Shown piece after piece: positions 46,203 to 56,855 of a stretch of DNA of 64,000 nt. Position 1 is the first letter of the stretch; each line of letters starts with the position of its first letter. The notes beneath the pieces were generated by a model, which saw only the letters and a list, made by a program, of their open reading frames with translations, did not search any database and had not been told where the DNA came from. Source of the stretch: Magnolia sinica (lineage: Eukaryota > Streptophyta > Magnoliopsida > Magnoliales > Magnoliaceae); assembly GCF_029962835.1 (NCBI RefSeq), contig NC_080573.1:38123001-38187000 (forward strand), given 5' to 3'. Both the position numbers and the translations under genes were made by a program.

Positions 46203-46959
46203 TGTTGATGAAGAAATCTGGTTAGCCCTCCCTAGGCTCGCGAACCTGCACAAAGGACAAACAAGGAAGACCTTATCTCGTGTAGGGGACCCTCCAATGC
46301 CTAAGTCAGGAAAGGAATCAGGGTCTAGTTGAATATTGAGGGTTTAGGGTTAGAGATTGCACGTACCTTTCACATTTGGGGGCTTTCTTATTTATAGGTG
46401 GGGAGAGGCGGTGTCGTAGAAGGCGTCTCTCCCTGTTTTGGCAGAAACTAATTATAGTAGGATTCAGACTCCTTGCGTGGCAGATCTTTCTAGATCCTTG
46501 GCTAGAACCTTGGGGTGATTCGTGTAGGAGTCGGTTTTCGCGATCTTTGGCTGAGAACGTGGACAGACCTGATAAAGGTCAGGTCAGATCCCGCATAGGG
46601 CAGGTTTAGCTGACCCGAGGCGACCTGACCTTGTCTTCCACAGAGGTCGGGCTACGTTTGTTAGAGGATGGGTCTAGTCGACTTGAGGTAAATAGCTCAG
46701 ATCGTGGTTGGTCGATAAGTAACGGGACTTGTTGCTGAGAGGTCGAGCTCGGCCTTTCTCCATACTAGTTTGGGAAGATGAGAGGATGAGCTCAGCCTTT
46801 CTTCATACTAGGCTGGGGAGACGAGAGGTCAAGCTCGGCCTTTCTCCATACTAGGTTGGGGAGACAAGGATTGGGGGTTGGACTGTAGGGTTGCGCCTGC
46901 TGCTGTCTGAAGTGCTGACTTGGCCTGTTAATAGTAGGTCGGTCTATTTTCCCATAACA
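46203..46959 (-). repeat. 5' LTR of the Tat-like element
   Basis: 757 bp with ends TGTTGATGAAG and TTCCCATAACA (plus reading), i.e. TGTTATGGG...CATCAACA on the minus strand. Includes GGTCAGGTCAGATCC-like repeats and two near-copies of CTCGGCCTTTCTCCATACTAGG (46750-46860). Its outer end (46960) cuts into a TIR-family element. Confidence 0.8.
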
Positions 46960-47237
46960 ATTCTTGTGAGTTAGATCCAAATCTCAAGTGGACCATACCA
47001 TAAGAAACAGTGGTTGTTGAACCTTCACCATTAAAATTTCTTTCCTCTACAAAAGTTTTAGATCAACTTTATATGTTTGATTTCGCTTCATCTAAGCCCG
47101 TGTGCCCTAATTAACAAGCTAGATGGCAAATGAACGTTGAAACGCCCTTGGAAGTTTCTGCGGTGGGTGTTCATTCGCCACTGTTTCTGTGGTTCACTTT
47201 GAGTCATGGCCTCACCGAAGCAGGTGCTTCCCTTACA
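46960..47237. mobile_element. Partial TIR-family element, cut by the Tat-like LTR
   Basis: Contains AGTGGACCATACCATAAGAAACAGTGG, CACCATTAAAATTTC and the reverse-oriented CACTGTTTCTGTGGTTCAC near 47170. These are the inner inverted arms of the repeat family seen complete at 47238-47616. The left end is lost at 46959. Confidence 0.6.
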
Positions 47238-47616
47238 GTGGGGCCCACCTTGGTGTATGTGTTGTATATCTATACTGTCCAGTATTTTTAGCTCATTTTA
47301 GAAAATGGTCCTAAAAATTAAACAACTCTAAATCTCAAGCGACCACGCCCTGTGAAACTTGGTCATTGAATATCCACCATTACAAACTTCAGCGGGCTCA
47401 CTGTAATATATTTGTGACATAGGGCCACTGTAATGTTTATTTGTCATCCAACAATATTAGCTTGATCAGAACTTTTGTAGCCGTCGTGATTATTTCAATG
47501 GTCTATCACCACTGTTTCCTACGGTGTGGTCCACCTAAGATATGGATCCGTTAATTTTTGTGCTATGCCCGACCGGCTGGATATACAACACATACATCAA
47601 AAGTGGCCCCACGGTT
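47238..47616. mobile_element. Non-autonomous DNA element with long inverted ends
   Basis: Left arm GTGGGGCCCACCTTGGTGTATG...AAGCGACCACGCCCTG, right arm GTGGTCCACCTAAGAT...CATACATCAAAAGTGGCCCCACGG. They are inverted copies of each other over roughly 150 bp with many substitutions. No ORF. The same family is at 52300-52640 and 61930-63805. Confidence 0.65.
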
Positions 47617-47890
47617 GGAAAACACCAACAATAATGTCACCGATAAAACTTAATCCGCCGTCTATGTGACCTTGTGAAAAGATTAGATGGCAGATAAACT
47701 TCAGTGTGACTTGGGAAAGTTTCAACGGTAGACATCATTATCACTGCTGATTCCTTCGATGTGGTCGACTTTGAGTCTTTGAGCCATGGATCTGCCTCTT
47801 TTTTCGGTTCCTGTCCTAAAATGATCCCGCAAAAAATTGGACGGCGTGGATAAAACCCATACATCATCACGTTGGGCCCACGGAGCCCCT
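47617..47890. mobile_element. Further partial TIR-family element
   Basis: Has the family blocks GGTAGACATCATTATCACTG, ATGTGGTCGACTTTGAG and CATACATCATCACGTTGGGCCCACGG. It reads like the right arm with a short left part. It lies about 170 bp upstream of the F-box gene. Confidence 0.5.
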
Positions 47891-48024
47891 CCCTATACCT
47901 AGTGTGTCCAACGGGGGCAGGCCTAAAGCAGCTTCCGAGTTATGCACGACACGTGTACAATGTCGGACTTCCTGCGTATCAAACGTCATACGGGGCGAGA
48001 GTTAGAAATCCTCTCACTCCTCCC

Positions 48025-48398
48025 CAGCGTCACGGCTCCTTGTGAGCAGAGAGAGAGAGACGAGCTATGGAAACGGAAAGGAGATGGGAAGACCTACCAA
48101 TGGATTGTTTAGTCCACATTTTTGATAGATTGGGCCTGGAAGACAAGTCATTGGGAGTGCCTTTCGTCTGCAATTCTTGGTACATAGCTTCTCTCAACCC
48201 TCTGTGTTGGAAAGTCCTCGATTTCCGTCCCCTTGATTTTGAGTTGGATAGCCCCTTCATCCGTCGATTCCAACAAGAATACCGTATCACCAGCTTCTCG
48301 TTTACCGGATTCCTGAAATTCGCAGTCAATCACAGCCGTCGATCTGCCAACATGATCCTCTTCCCTGAGAAGGGATTTGAGAGGATCGAGTCCGACGG
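48025..48398 (+). CDS. F-box protein, first exon (probable F-box/LRR type)
   Basis: Start ATG at 48067, after a GA-rich leader (GCAGAGAGAGAGAGACG, 48046-48064). Codons 1-110 give METERRWEDLPMDCLVHIFD, then RLGLEDKSLGVPFVCNSWY and SLNPLCWKVLDFR: a complete F-box (residues ~8-52) with the conserved LP, IF..L, VC..W and P.CW positions. Residues ~53-105 (FIRRFQQEYRITSFSFTGFL, KFAVNHSRRSANMILFPE) resemble the start of plant F-box/LRR proteins of the At3g48880 type. The exon ends at a good donor, GACGG|GTAAGC, at 48398/48399. I cannot find the second exon with the leucine-rich repeats in the window. F-box proteins are substrate receptors of SCF ubiquitin ligases in nucleus and cytoplasm. It may be a real gene with a very long, TE-filled intron or an orphan exon. 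Confidence 0.72.
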
Positions 48399-50850
48399 GT
48401 AAGCAACGAAACTCCCACTAACCGACATGCGTGCATGGACGGATGATCAGAACGGTCCAATAATGACACTCAATGGTTTTGTGGGGTTTAACGTGGGCCA
48501 TTCATAATTGTTTCCATCAATGGTTCACGTTCAGCTATACAATTCGATGGCCAGGATATCATCTGTTATTGTTTTTCTTTTCATAAATTTGAAAAATGAG
48601 AAGATGGACGGTCTCTGCGTAAAAAACTCTATTGGGTCTCGACAGGACACTGAAAATAGTATGGCTCAATGATATCGGTGATCACAATGAAACACCTAAC
48701 AGTGATTACGATATCGATACTATCGGCTGATATATCAATATTGCATGTGGCTGATACGATATACAGGAGGAGTTATTAATTTCCCTTCTATTGCATAAAA
48801 CATTGCGATATATTGCCGATATATCACGATGTCGATGTATCTATACGTGGCGATAATTTGCCAAAAACCCTTCATAAAATTCCCCCGTATTGTCAATGCA
48901 TGTGATATGTATCGGCAATACATTGCAATACATTCCCCCACTGGAAATTTGAAAAAAATTCGCCAGAAACCTCACAAAATCCATTTTCTCTGGAATTTGT
49001 TTGGGGGAATCTGTTTTCATACTTGTATTGTATGATTTATGAATTATATGAACTCATTTTGGATATAATTACATCACTTCTATCACAATGGTTTATTATT
49101 ATTATTATTATTATTATTTATTTATTTAAAGAAAGCTATCCCAATGCGTAGTTTAGGACCCTGTACAAAGGAAACCTGTTGTGCATACTTGTTTTTTTTT
49201 TTTTTTCCTAATATTTTGAGTTCTAAATGTATAATCATGTCTCTTTCAACATATCTTGAAGTTTTATTTAAAAATTCCATCATTTCCCAATGTTTTCCTC
49301 AATTAGCGATAAATTCTTCAATACATGCGATATTTCCCATGCGATACCAATATGTTGCTGTATCCCTAGGGTGCAATACATGCATTGATACTGATATTTA
49401 AATCACTGAATCTAATTAAATCCCAATCACACAACCAAAAAAATCTATTACATCCACATCTTGAAAAAAGAAAAACTGTTTTGAAAAAGAGAGAGAGAGA
49501 GTTACAATTCCCGGAGGGGAACACATCACTTCCCCATAACGTGATGACTTGGTCTGTTTTCAAAGTAGATTTCCACCAAAATTGGTTCGAGTAGAGTTCT
49601 GCCAAAACTGAGTGGACTTAGTACGAAATGATATTTAGAACCATGGTTTGGGAGTTGGGAAGTTTTCCTTTTCTTTGTTTCTATATTAGGTTCATATTTT
49701 GCATTTATGTATTGTGTAGCTGTACATAATGTTTTGCATATGTGGGACCATATCGGGTGCAGAGAAGTGTTCTAAAACCTGGGCCCGATCACAATCAACC
49801 CCCAAAACGGGTTGGGTCAACATAATAGTATTGGTTGGCATATTGGCCAAAGTTTGTCCTAAATTTTTTTAAAAATTATTAGGAAAATATGAAAAAATGC
49901 AAAACATCAGAATCTATCATTTTTTAATGTTTTTAAAATGTATTCAATTGTGTATTGCACCATTCTTTTATAAGAATGTTGTCTATTGGCTTGATCTCTT
50001 TCAATCAAATATGCCCTAATCTAAAATAAATCAAGCATGCTTAGAATAGGGCCAATTATATTGAAATACAACAAAAGGAAGATGAAAACAAGAAAAAAAA
50101 GATAGTTTTCGTCTTCATCTAATTTTACCCAAAGATGGTTCATTTCACTTCAATTTATCGAATATCGCTCAAATATTGTGTTTTGATCGCCAAAAGAAGC
50201 TTAGATCCAAATATAAATGAGTTTTTAAGCTTCCTCCATGGTTGAAATGAAGAAACAAGCAAAAAAAACTTGAGAAAAGTTTCATTTTTTTTTTTTTTTT
50301 TTTGAAATGGCTCTTTATAGCCACATCTACCCTGTATTTGTGCTGATAAGGGTTGTATCTTGTATCGGCCAATACAGCCCTTTTATTTATTTATTTTTAA
50401 AACAGATTTGTTCACCCCCACATCACATAACCAGGGTGGTTGATACAGTTACGATATGGCCGGTATCCTAACTGATTTTCAAAACCATGGTTAAAGCTTG
50501 AACACACAGCCTCTATTGGAGAACCGAACATCTTAAACATTGTGTTTTGGTTCATGGTAGCTGTTAATTCCTTTTAGTTTTACTATTTGAAGTTAAGTAG
50601 ATTTCTATGGCCAGAACAGGTCTAGCCATGGTCCGGTCCAGGTTTTAAAACATTGGTATGGAGTATTAGGAGTCTAGATGAAAATGTTGCTAGTTTTTGG
50701 GAGTATATTTGGATGGGTGTTGGTGGGCTTAACATAAATTCGGTTTTATATTGGAAACAAATGACTTGACATAGTGTGGAGCTACAATTATGGCCTGTAT
50801 AGGAGATTGTTGAATCTGAAATATATACCAGACTTACAGAAGAAGGGGAT
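48399..50850. other. Intron or intergenic DNA after the F-box exon
   Basis: No gene recognised. Contents: a stretch rich in CGATAT/GATATATC words (48660-48860 and 49315-49400), (ATT)n at about 49090-49120, T runs at 49190-49206, and 50285-50302 with a degenerate ATCGGCCAATAC-type repeat. Short open frames here lack motifs. Confidence 0.6.
48660..49400. repeat. Region enriched in CGATATCG-like words
   Basis: Repeated short words such as GATATCGGTGATCAC, CGATATCGATACTATCGG, GATATATTGCCGATATATC, CGATGTCGATGTATC and GATACCAATATGTTGC. The text looks like a decayed array of ATCG-type words rather than a simple microsatellite. A related stretch is at 61460-61525. Confidence 0.5.
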
Positions 50851-50879
50851 CCTTTCCAACTAATAGCCACCACATGCAG

Positions 50880-53020
50880 GAAGAGAGATTAACAGGGGAT
50901 GGAATGTGGATAATTCAGGCCAACGGCAAGGAGCTTCAAAGGGAGTATATGGAGATCTGCTAGTACGATGTCATTAGAAGTGACAGCATGGGACAAGGCT
51001 AGCATGGATCAGTGGTTCAGCCTTGTGGTGCATCGTGCGGGCAGAGTAGTGGGGTTTTCTTTAAGTGGGAAGAAGGAGATATGACAGCCATGTTTCGGCT
51101 ACTAGAATAACGTGACAAGATCAATAACCAGGTTGAGAGCCCAAATCCGATCAAGAGTTGTAAAAGGAGGTTGGAAGAGAGAACTTCTTAGGTTAACTTT
51201 GGAGTCAGCTATGATTGTTGAAGGGGCAGTTAGAGAGGCTCAATGGGAGGTAAGTGAGGAGCAAATCATCTCGTTGGTTCGTCAAGTAATGGGGCAAGAG
51301 CCAAATCGTGGGGAAAGCTAAACAAGAGCAGTTCAAGTTCCAAATCAATGTTTTTTCGTGGAATGTTAGGGGACTGGGATGTCTGAGAAAAGGTTGAAGA
51401 TTTTAGAGAATTTTGTAAAAACAAGAAGACTCAGCTTTGGTCAAATTTCATGAAACAAAACTTCAAACACGGGACAAAAGATTGTTATCTTCCCTTTGGG
51501 GTACACTTGAAGGCTTTTAATAGGAGTCTAGAGGTCTTCGTCAAGGGGACTGGCTTTACCATTTTCTCTTCATTGTCATGGCTAGAGCTCTTAGTAGGAT
51601 CCTGAACCAGGCTAGGGAAGTTGGTTTTGTTCAATGGTTTTAGACTTCTAGATCTCCCATTTTTTGTCTGCCTACAACGCAATCTTGTTCTTTGAATCTG
51701 ATTAATTCAATTCAACAATTTACACATAGTTATCCATTGTTTTTAGGAAGTTTTGAGGCAAAAGATTAACATTCTGAGAGCAAAATGTTGCGCATTTGTT
51801 TGGGGGCCAGATTTTTGGTTGGAAGTGGGTAAGCTTCCCTCAAATGTATTTGAGGCTTCTTCTCTATATTGGCAAAGCTGACCAAGCATCTTTGGGATGC
51901 GGTGGAGTGAATTGAGAAAGGAAAAAGAGCTGTGTTGTGCTTTTGTGTCATGTCATGTTGATTAAGACACCTTTGTGAAACATGCTGGTTTACTTGATGT
52001 CTATGTTGCATTGTCCTGCTAGCATCATATATAGATTGGATGATGTCCACAGTAATTCCCTTATGGCAAGGGACTGAAGGCCAGCATAATTTTCATCTTT
52101 GTTGAGTGGTGAGAGGTTCGCAAGGCGAATGAGTTTGACGGGCTTGTAATAAGACCCCCCCAAAACCCTTTGATGTGGCACACTTTTTTTTTTTTTTAAA
52201 TGTAATTACCTGCATTTGAATGTATTTTGGCATTTATTAATTACAAAGTTAAATGTCAATTCATGACGTTGACATCTTTACTTTTTAATTGGTCTTGGCT
52301 CAAAAAGTGAGGCATATTGTGTGGGCCCCATGCATTGTATCCATGCCATCCATTAATTTTTTTGGATCATTTTAAAGCCTGAGCCAATGATCCAAAAAAT
52401 GGGGCAGATCCAGAGATCAAGTGGATCACATCATGGGAAACAGGGGGAGGAATAATGATGCCACCATTGAAGCCACTGTTTTCTTTGGTGAGGGCCACTT
52501 GAGCTTTTGCTCTGCCCCATTTTTAGGCTCATAGGCTAAAATGATCTGAAGAAATGAATGGAGAGAGTGGATATAGCACATACATCATTGTGGGGTGGAG
52601 CCCATATAGTTCCCGTAATAAAATAATGTTGAGATGTGCTGGTGTAATTTCATGGTTTCAAACAGAGGACGTACATAATTATTACCCTTTTACAATGTAA
52701 ATACAGTGAATTACATCAAAACAAACGGGCCCTTAGGGAAGTAGCTATGAAGGTTTGGGACAAAGAGGGCAGCCTGTGGAAAATATGGGTTATGTGGAGG
52801 CAGTTTGCACGCCTTGCAATTTTCTCAATATAAAGCTTTTGGATTTTGGAAAGTAGTGTTTTAGGGTCGAACCCATCTATAGGAGAGAGGTTCGTTTCTC
52901 TCTTGGGGATGGTGTCTGTGAATGTTTCTGGAAGGATTGGTGGTGTGGTGATAGGCCCTTGGATATCATTGTTGTTGGTTGTTCTGTGCTTCCTTTATAG
53001 TGTGGACAACGTGTGTTCCA
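50880..53020 (+). pseudogene. LINE-1 type retrotransposon remnant (deleted, with an insertion)
   Basis: Open piece 51112-51321 may be the end of ORF1. ORF2 starts at about 51345 with SWNVRGLG-like sequence and LRKRLKILE, the N-terminus of the APE-type endonuclease. After ~45 codons it jumps to SRGLRQGD at about 51530 with FLFIVMARALSRILNQAREV (C-terminal half of RT), so the rest of the endonuclease and the RT core are deleted. The post-RT part can be followed to ~52150. After an inserted element (52190-52715) it continues at about 52740-53010 with FSLGDGVCECFWKDWWCGDR, the zf-RVT landmark. Stops in all parts. Confidence 0.75.
52190..52715. mobile_element. Non-autonomous DNA element inserted in the LINE, with an inner TIR-family copy
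   Basis: Outer ends ATGTAATTACCTGCATTTG (near 52200) and, inverted, ATGTAATTCACTGTATTTAC (complement of about 52693-52712) form an imperfect pair of ~20 bp. Inside, 52310-52630 has the long inverted arms of the GTGGGCCCCA...ATGATGTATGTGCTATATCC family. The LINE coding sequence resumes on the right, so this is an insertion of about 0.5 kb. The exact ends are uncertain. Confidence 0.55.
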
Positions 53021-53705
53021 TGGATTATAATTATTCGTATCGCATCAGCCAAATGGTTGTATTATGTCCATATGAGGCCAAACCAGCCACCTCAACTAAA
53101 TGGACTGCATCGGCATGTCTCAGCTGATACAGGCTGTCTCAGTATTGTTGCAGATCCTGTATATCAACTTGTAACTATGATGACTCTCATAAAAGCCCAT
53201 TTTTTCTTCTATTTTTTCCCCATTTTTACACCCTTTTTTCTCCTGAACTTCTTTTAGATACTAGGGAATGTTAGGCCAATTTTGAAGACCAGAACATGAG
53301 ATTTGGGCTTGATTTGATGAACCAAGGTGTTGGTGGCCATTTTGGAGAGAATAAAAATAAAAATCTAACCCATCACATTTTTAATGTTTATTATTATTAT
53401 TATTATTATTGTTATTTTTATGTTGTTTCTATGGCATTTTAACGAATAGGACCTATTTGGTCAAATCATGCTTGGCGTGTGTTCGATAGAACCTATTTGG
53501 TTTATTTTACTACATATTTCCAAGACCTTTATGGTCAATTTTCTTTCATTTTAAAAAAAAATGAGTTTATAGATGAGTATGGATAGCATTTTTCTTGTCT
53601 AGATCTATAGATTCATGCATGTTTCTGGTACTAATTTTTTTTTTTTTTTGGGGGGGGGGGGGGTCTTTTCTTTCTTTTTTTTTTTTTACAATTTTTTGAA
53701 ATTTT

Positions 53706-53710
<5 letters not shown>
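53021..53710. other. No gene recognised; simple repeats
   Basis: T-rich sequence with (ATT)n at about 53388-53412, a T run followed by a G run at about 53633-53663, and a further T run to 53700. The open frames here come from these tracts. Confidence 0.6.

Positions 53711-53764
<54 letters not shown>
53711..53764. repeat. (TA)27 microsatellite, left flank of a MITE
   Basis: Uninterrupted TA for 54 bp. It continues at 54126-54144 on the other side of the element at 53765. Confidence 0.95.
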
Positions 53765-53767
<3 letters not shown>

Positions 53768-54125
53768 TCATGCTCCCCTGCGCACCTACACACATGCGCA
53801 CCTTTGCACACGTGCCATGGTGTCTAATCTGAACGGTCCATGTGATGCGGAATCCCATAAAACCCCACGTGACAAATTTTCACCCCGATCTAATATTCTG
53901 GTGGGCCATAGCAAAGAGAAATGCAAATCAAGGGAGGAAACTGTTTTCATTTTTCATGGCCCATCAAAATTTTAGATCAAAGTAAAACTTGGGCTTGGGG
54001 GGTTTCAGGAGGTGCTGCTTCACATGAACAGTTCAGATTTTGGATCCACATCACGTATGATGGGTTCTCAAAAAAGTTCGTACGTACTACGTACGAACTG
54101 GTTCGCAGGTGAGCGTTTCCGTGTG
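53765..54125. mobile_element. MITE-like element inserted in a (TA)n microsatellite
   Basis: Left end TGCTCCCCTGCGCACC, right end inverted CGCTCACCTGCGAACC: 13 of 16 bases agree. Size ~360 bp, no ORF. TA repeats lie on both sides, as expected for an element that targets TA. Contains the perfect palindrome at 54075-54099. Confidence 0.65.
54075..54099. other. 25-nt perfect palindrome
   Basis: AGTTCGTACGTA, one C, TACGTACGAACT: twelve-base arms, fully complementary, next to the right end of the MITE. Confidence 0.9.
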
Positions 54126-54144
54126 TATATATATATATATATAT

Positions 54145-55490
54145 TTATTTATTTCTCAAAGTTGTTTGGGAGAATTGTTGTTTTGAAGTATCTTGCACAT
54201 AGATCTATGCATGTATGCCATACTCGGGGATATGATGGCTTAATTGGTTTATAAATTTAAATATCATTGTTAATGTGGTACATGGCACATGGTGCAAGAC
54301 TGTCACATGATTTTCGTCCTTGGTGATCCAAATATGGTAATTATTCCATGTTGATGATCACAATGATGTGCTTAGGAAAACACAATTGAGTGCATGCTGA
54401 TTCATTGACCTTCCAAAGTAGGGTCATTGGAGTACTTTGGTTGATAACAACAAAAGCACTTTTTCTCAGATAGAGCAACTATGCAAGTTTAGGCAGCCTT
54501 TTCATAAGCAGTCAGTTGTTCTTAGCAGTATTACTCTTGAAGATACATTGCATTACAATATGATGCCACATTCATTATAGGACTTGGTTTGATGACTTTC
54601 AAATTAAAGCTTTCTTATGTAACTTGTCATTCTTGCAACACTAGTTATTAAACCATATTGACATGCGGATGTGGCAGCCAAATGTGCAGAGCTCCATTTC
54701 CCCGCTACTCACTAGGTAGTGAACTTGGGGTTGGTTTACACCCAGCTTTCGAACTGGCCAGCCCAGATCTCCTGGGTTGTCCCTATTCTAAATTATGATT
54801 CTACTTGGCCTGTGGCCTGGTCCATTGACAGCACTAAGGACAATTTATTAACTCTATTGAATTGCGTACAGATTGCATGCACCAGAAGCTCCTTCTCCAT
54901 ATCTATATTTTACACTGGAGGACTTGACTTATTTATCAGATGAGTAAGTTCAAAGACCCTTCAATTTCTTTTTGTAGTTTAGTTTCGAAAGGGTGAGTGT
55001 TAAAATTGCGGTTCCTTACCCCTTTAAAGAATATTACAGGCCCCAAAATGTTATGATTTGTTCAATGTTGGAGATGGGGGAACAACAATGCTGCTAATAT
55101 CTTAACGAACTTCACATTTAGATAAAAAATGACTCTAAAGCATAAGGGTATGGGTATGGTTTGCATCTTCATGGTAAAGTAAATTTATGTGTGTTCAATT
55201 CATTGGTTTTTCATTTCTTTTTTGTTAACATGATTGTTTGTGCTACTTTGCAACTATGTTCTGTTAAAAAAAAAAAAAAGAATAATTGTTTACAACTATG
55301 TTACTCGAGTATGGATATGGGTACTGCAAGGGTTGGTTACAACCCAAAAGTACAATCTTGATAATATATTTCCCTAGTAACATCACAAGTTAGGTGTGTA
55401 GCCCAATTGGTACAATTAATTACTAAATACCTAATAGGTAAGAGTTCAAATCCTAGTATATGTGGAGTTTATATCTCAGAAAAGAGGGGT
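54145..55490. other. No gene recognised
   Basis: Mixed AT-rich sequence. The open frame 54719-54943 (74 codons, SNWPAQISWVVPILNYDSTW) ends near GATGAGTAAG, but it lacks LRR or other family patterns, so I do not call it an exon of the F-box gene. A poly-A run is at 55266-55278. Confidence 0.5.
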
Positions 55491-55494
55491 CCCT

Positions 55495-56855
55495 TGTGAT
55501 GCAGGACAATTAACCACTTACTCTAAAAGCTCGAACTGTTAGAGCATGGCGAATTAATCCCTTTATCTCATAGCTCAGGCCCCACATCTCATGGGTTAGG
55601 ACCTTGGCCGAACCCCCCTCGTGGTCCCCAAATCACATGGTTACCGCTTCACACGGGCCGCTCACCCCGAATGTGTCCCTGCATCTCACAAGATACCCCA
55701 CTCGAGCCCGGTGTGAAATGCGCATTAATCACCCCCGGTGAGGAGTCTTGAACACGAGACCTCTCCTGTGGGCCTTGCCCACCCCAAGTGTGCCCCTGCA
55801 TCCCACAGGCGACCCCACTTGGGCCCGGTGTGAAAATGCCCTTGCATTAATCACCCCCGGTGAGGAGTCTCAAACACGAGACCTCCTGCTCTGCTACCAA
55901 TTTGATGCAGGACAATTAACCACTTGCTCTAAAAGCTCAAACTGTTAAAGCATGACGAATTAATCCCTTTATCTCATAGCCCAGGCTCCACATCTCATGG
56001 GTCAGGACCTCGGCCGAACCCCCCTCGTGGGCCCCAAATCACATGGGTACCGCCACACATGGGCCTCCCACCCCGAGTATATCCCCGCATCCCACAGGCT
56101 ACCCCACTGGAGCTCAAGACCTCCTGCTCTGATACCAATTTAATGCAAGACAATGAACCATTTGCTCTAAAAGCTCTAATTGTTAAAGCATGTCATATTA
56201 ATCCCTTTATCTTATAGCCTAGGCCCCACATCTCATGGGTTAGGACCTCGCCTGAACCCCCCTCGTGGGCCCCGAATCACATGGGTACCGCCTCGCACGG
56301 GCCGCCCAACCCAAGTGTGTCCCTGCATCCCACAGGCTACCACACTCGAGTTCGGTGTGAAATGTGCATTAATCACCCCCGGTGCATGGCTGCATCCCAC
56401 AGGCGATCCCCACTCGAGACCGGTGTGAAAATGCCCCTGCATTAATCACCCCTGATGAGGAGTCGAACACGAGACCTCCCGCTCTGATACCAATTTGATG
56501 CAGGACAATTAACCACTTTCTCTAAAAGCTCGAACTATTAGAGCATGGCGAATTAATCCCTTTATCTCATAGCCCATGCCCCACATCTCATGGGTTGGGA
56601 CCTCGGCCGCACCCCCCTCGTGAGCCCTAAATCACATGAGTACCGCCTCACACGGGCTGCCCACCCCGAGTGTCCCCGTATCCCACAGGCTACCCCACTC
56701 AAGCTCGGTGTGAAATGCGCATTAATCACTTCAAGTGAGGAGTCTCGAACACGAGACCTCCCCTGTGGGCCCCGCCCACCTTGAGTGTGCCCCTGCATCC
56801 CACAGGCGACCCCACTCGAGCCCGGTGTGAAAATGCCTTTGCATTACCTTGTCTG
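55495..56855 (-). repeat. Tandem array of TRIM-like units
   Basis: Four units begin (plus reading) with GATGCAGGACAATTAACC or variants at about 55499, 55905, 56140 and 56499, so unit lengths are ~406, ~235, ~359 and ~355 bp. On the minus strand each boundary reads TTAATTGTCCTGCATCA, AA, TTGGTATCAGAGC: an LTR-like end in CA followed by an initiator-Met PBS. Next comes GGAGGTCTCGTGTTCGAGAC, repeated inside some units. There is no coding capacity. This fits terminal-repeat retrotransposons in miniature that share LTRs in a chain; a tRNA-related SINE is the alternative. Confidence 0.6.

Larger units (their letters stand above)
45023..46959 (-). mobile_element. Ty3/gypsy Tat-like element, 5' part only
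   Basis: 5' LTR (46203-46959), PBS and gag on the minus strand. It is cut at 45022 by the end of the plus-strand copia. The rest (protease, pol, 3' LTR) is not in the window; it would be expected left of the copia's 5' LTR, where the head-to-head junction has replaced it. Confidence 0.82.

Noticed and set aside
45574..46609. Plus-strand genes at the Tat element
   Set aside because: They lie antisense to the Tat gag or within its LTR and show no family pattern.
47637..47870. 77-codon minus-strand ORF upstream of the F-box gene
   Set aside because: It falls entirely within TIR-family repeat sequence and has no recognisable domain.
53615..53858. Open frames across the T/G/TA tracts
   Set aside because: They consist of Phe, Gly, Tyr-Ile repeats from simple sequence.
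54719..54943. Second exon of the F-box gene
   Set aside because: The open frame has no leucine-rich repeat pattern, no clear acceptor site, and the distance of 6.3 kb is filled with transposon remnants.
55860..56500. tRNA genes (GATACCA and GTTCGAGAC motifs)
   Set aside because: Only a primer-site-like TGGTATCAGAGC and a B-box-like block are present. No cloverleaf can be formed with an acceptor stem and anticodon arm.
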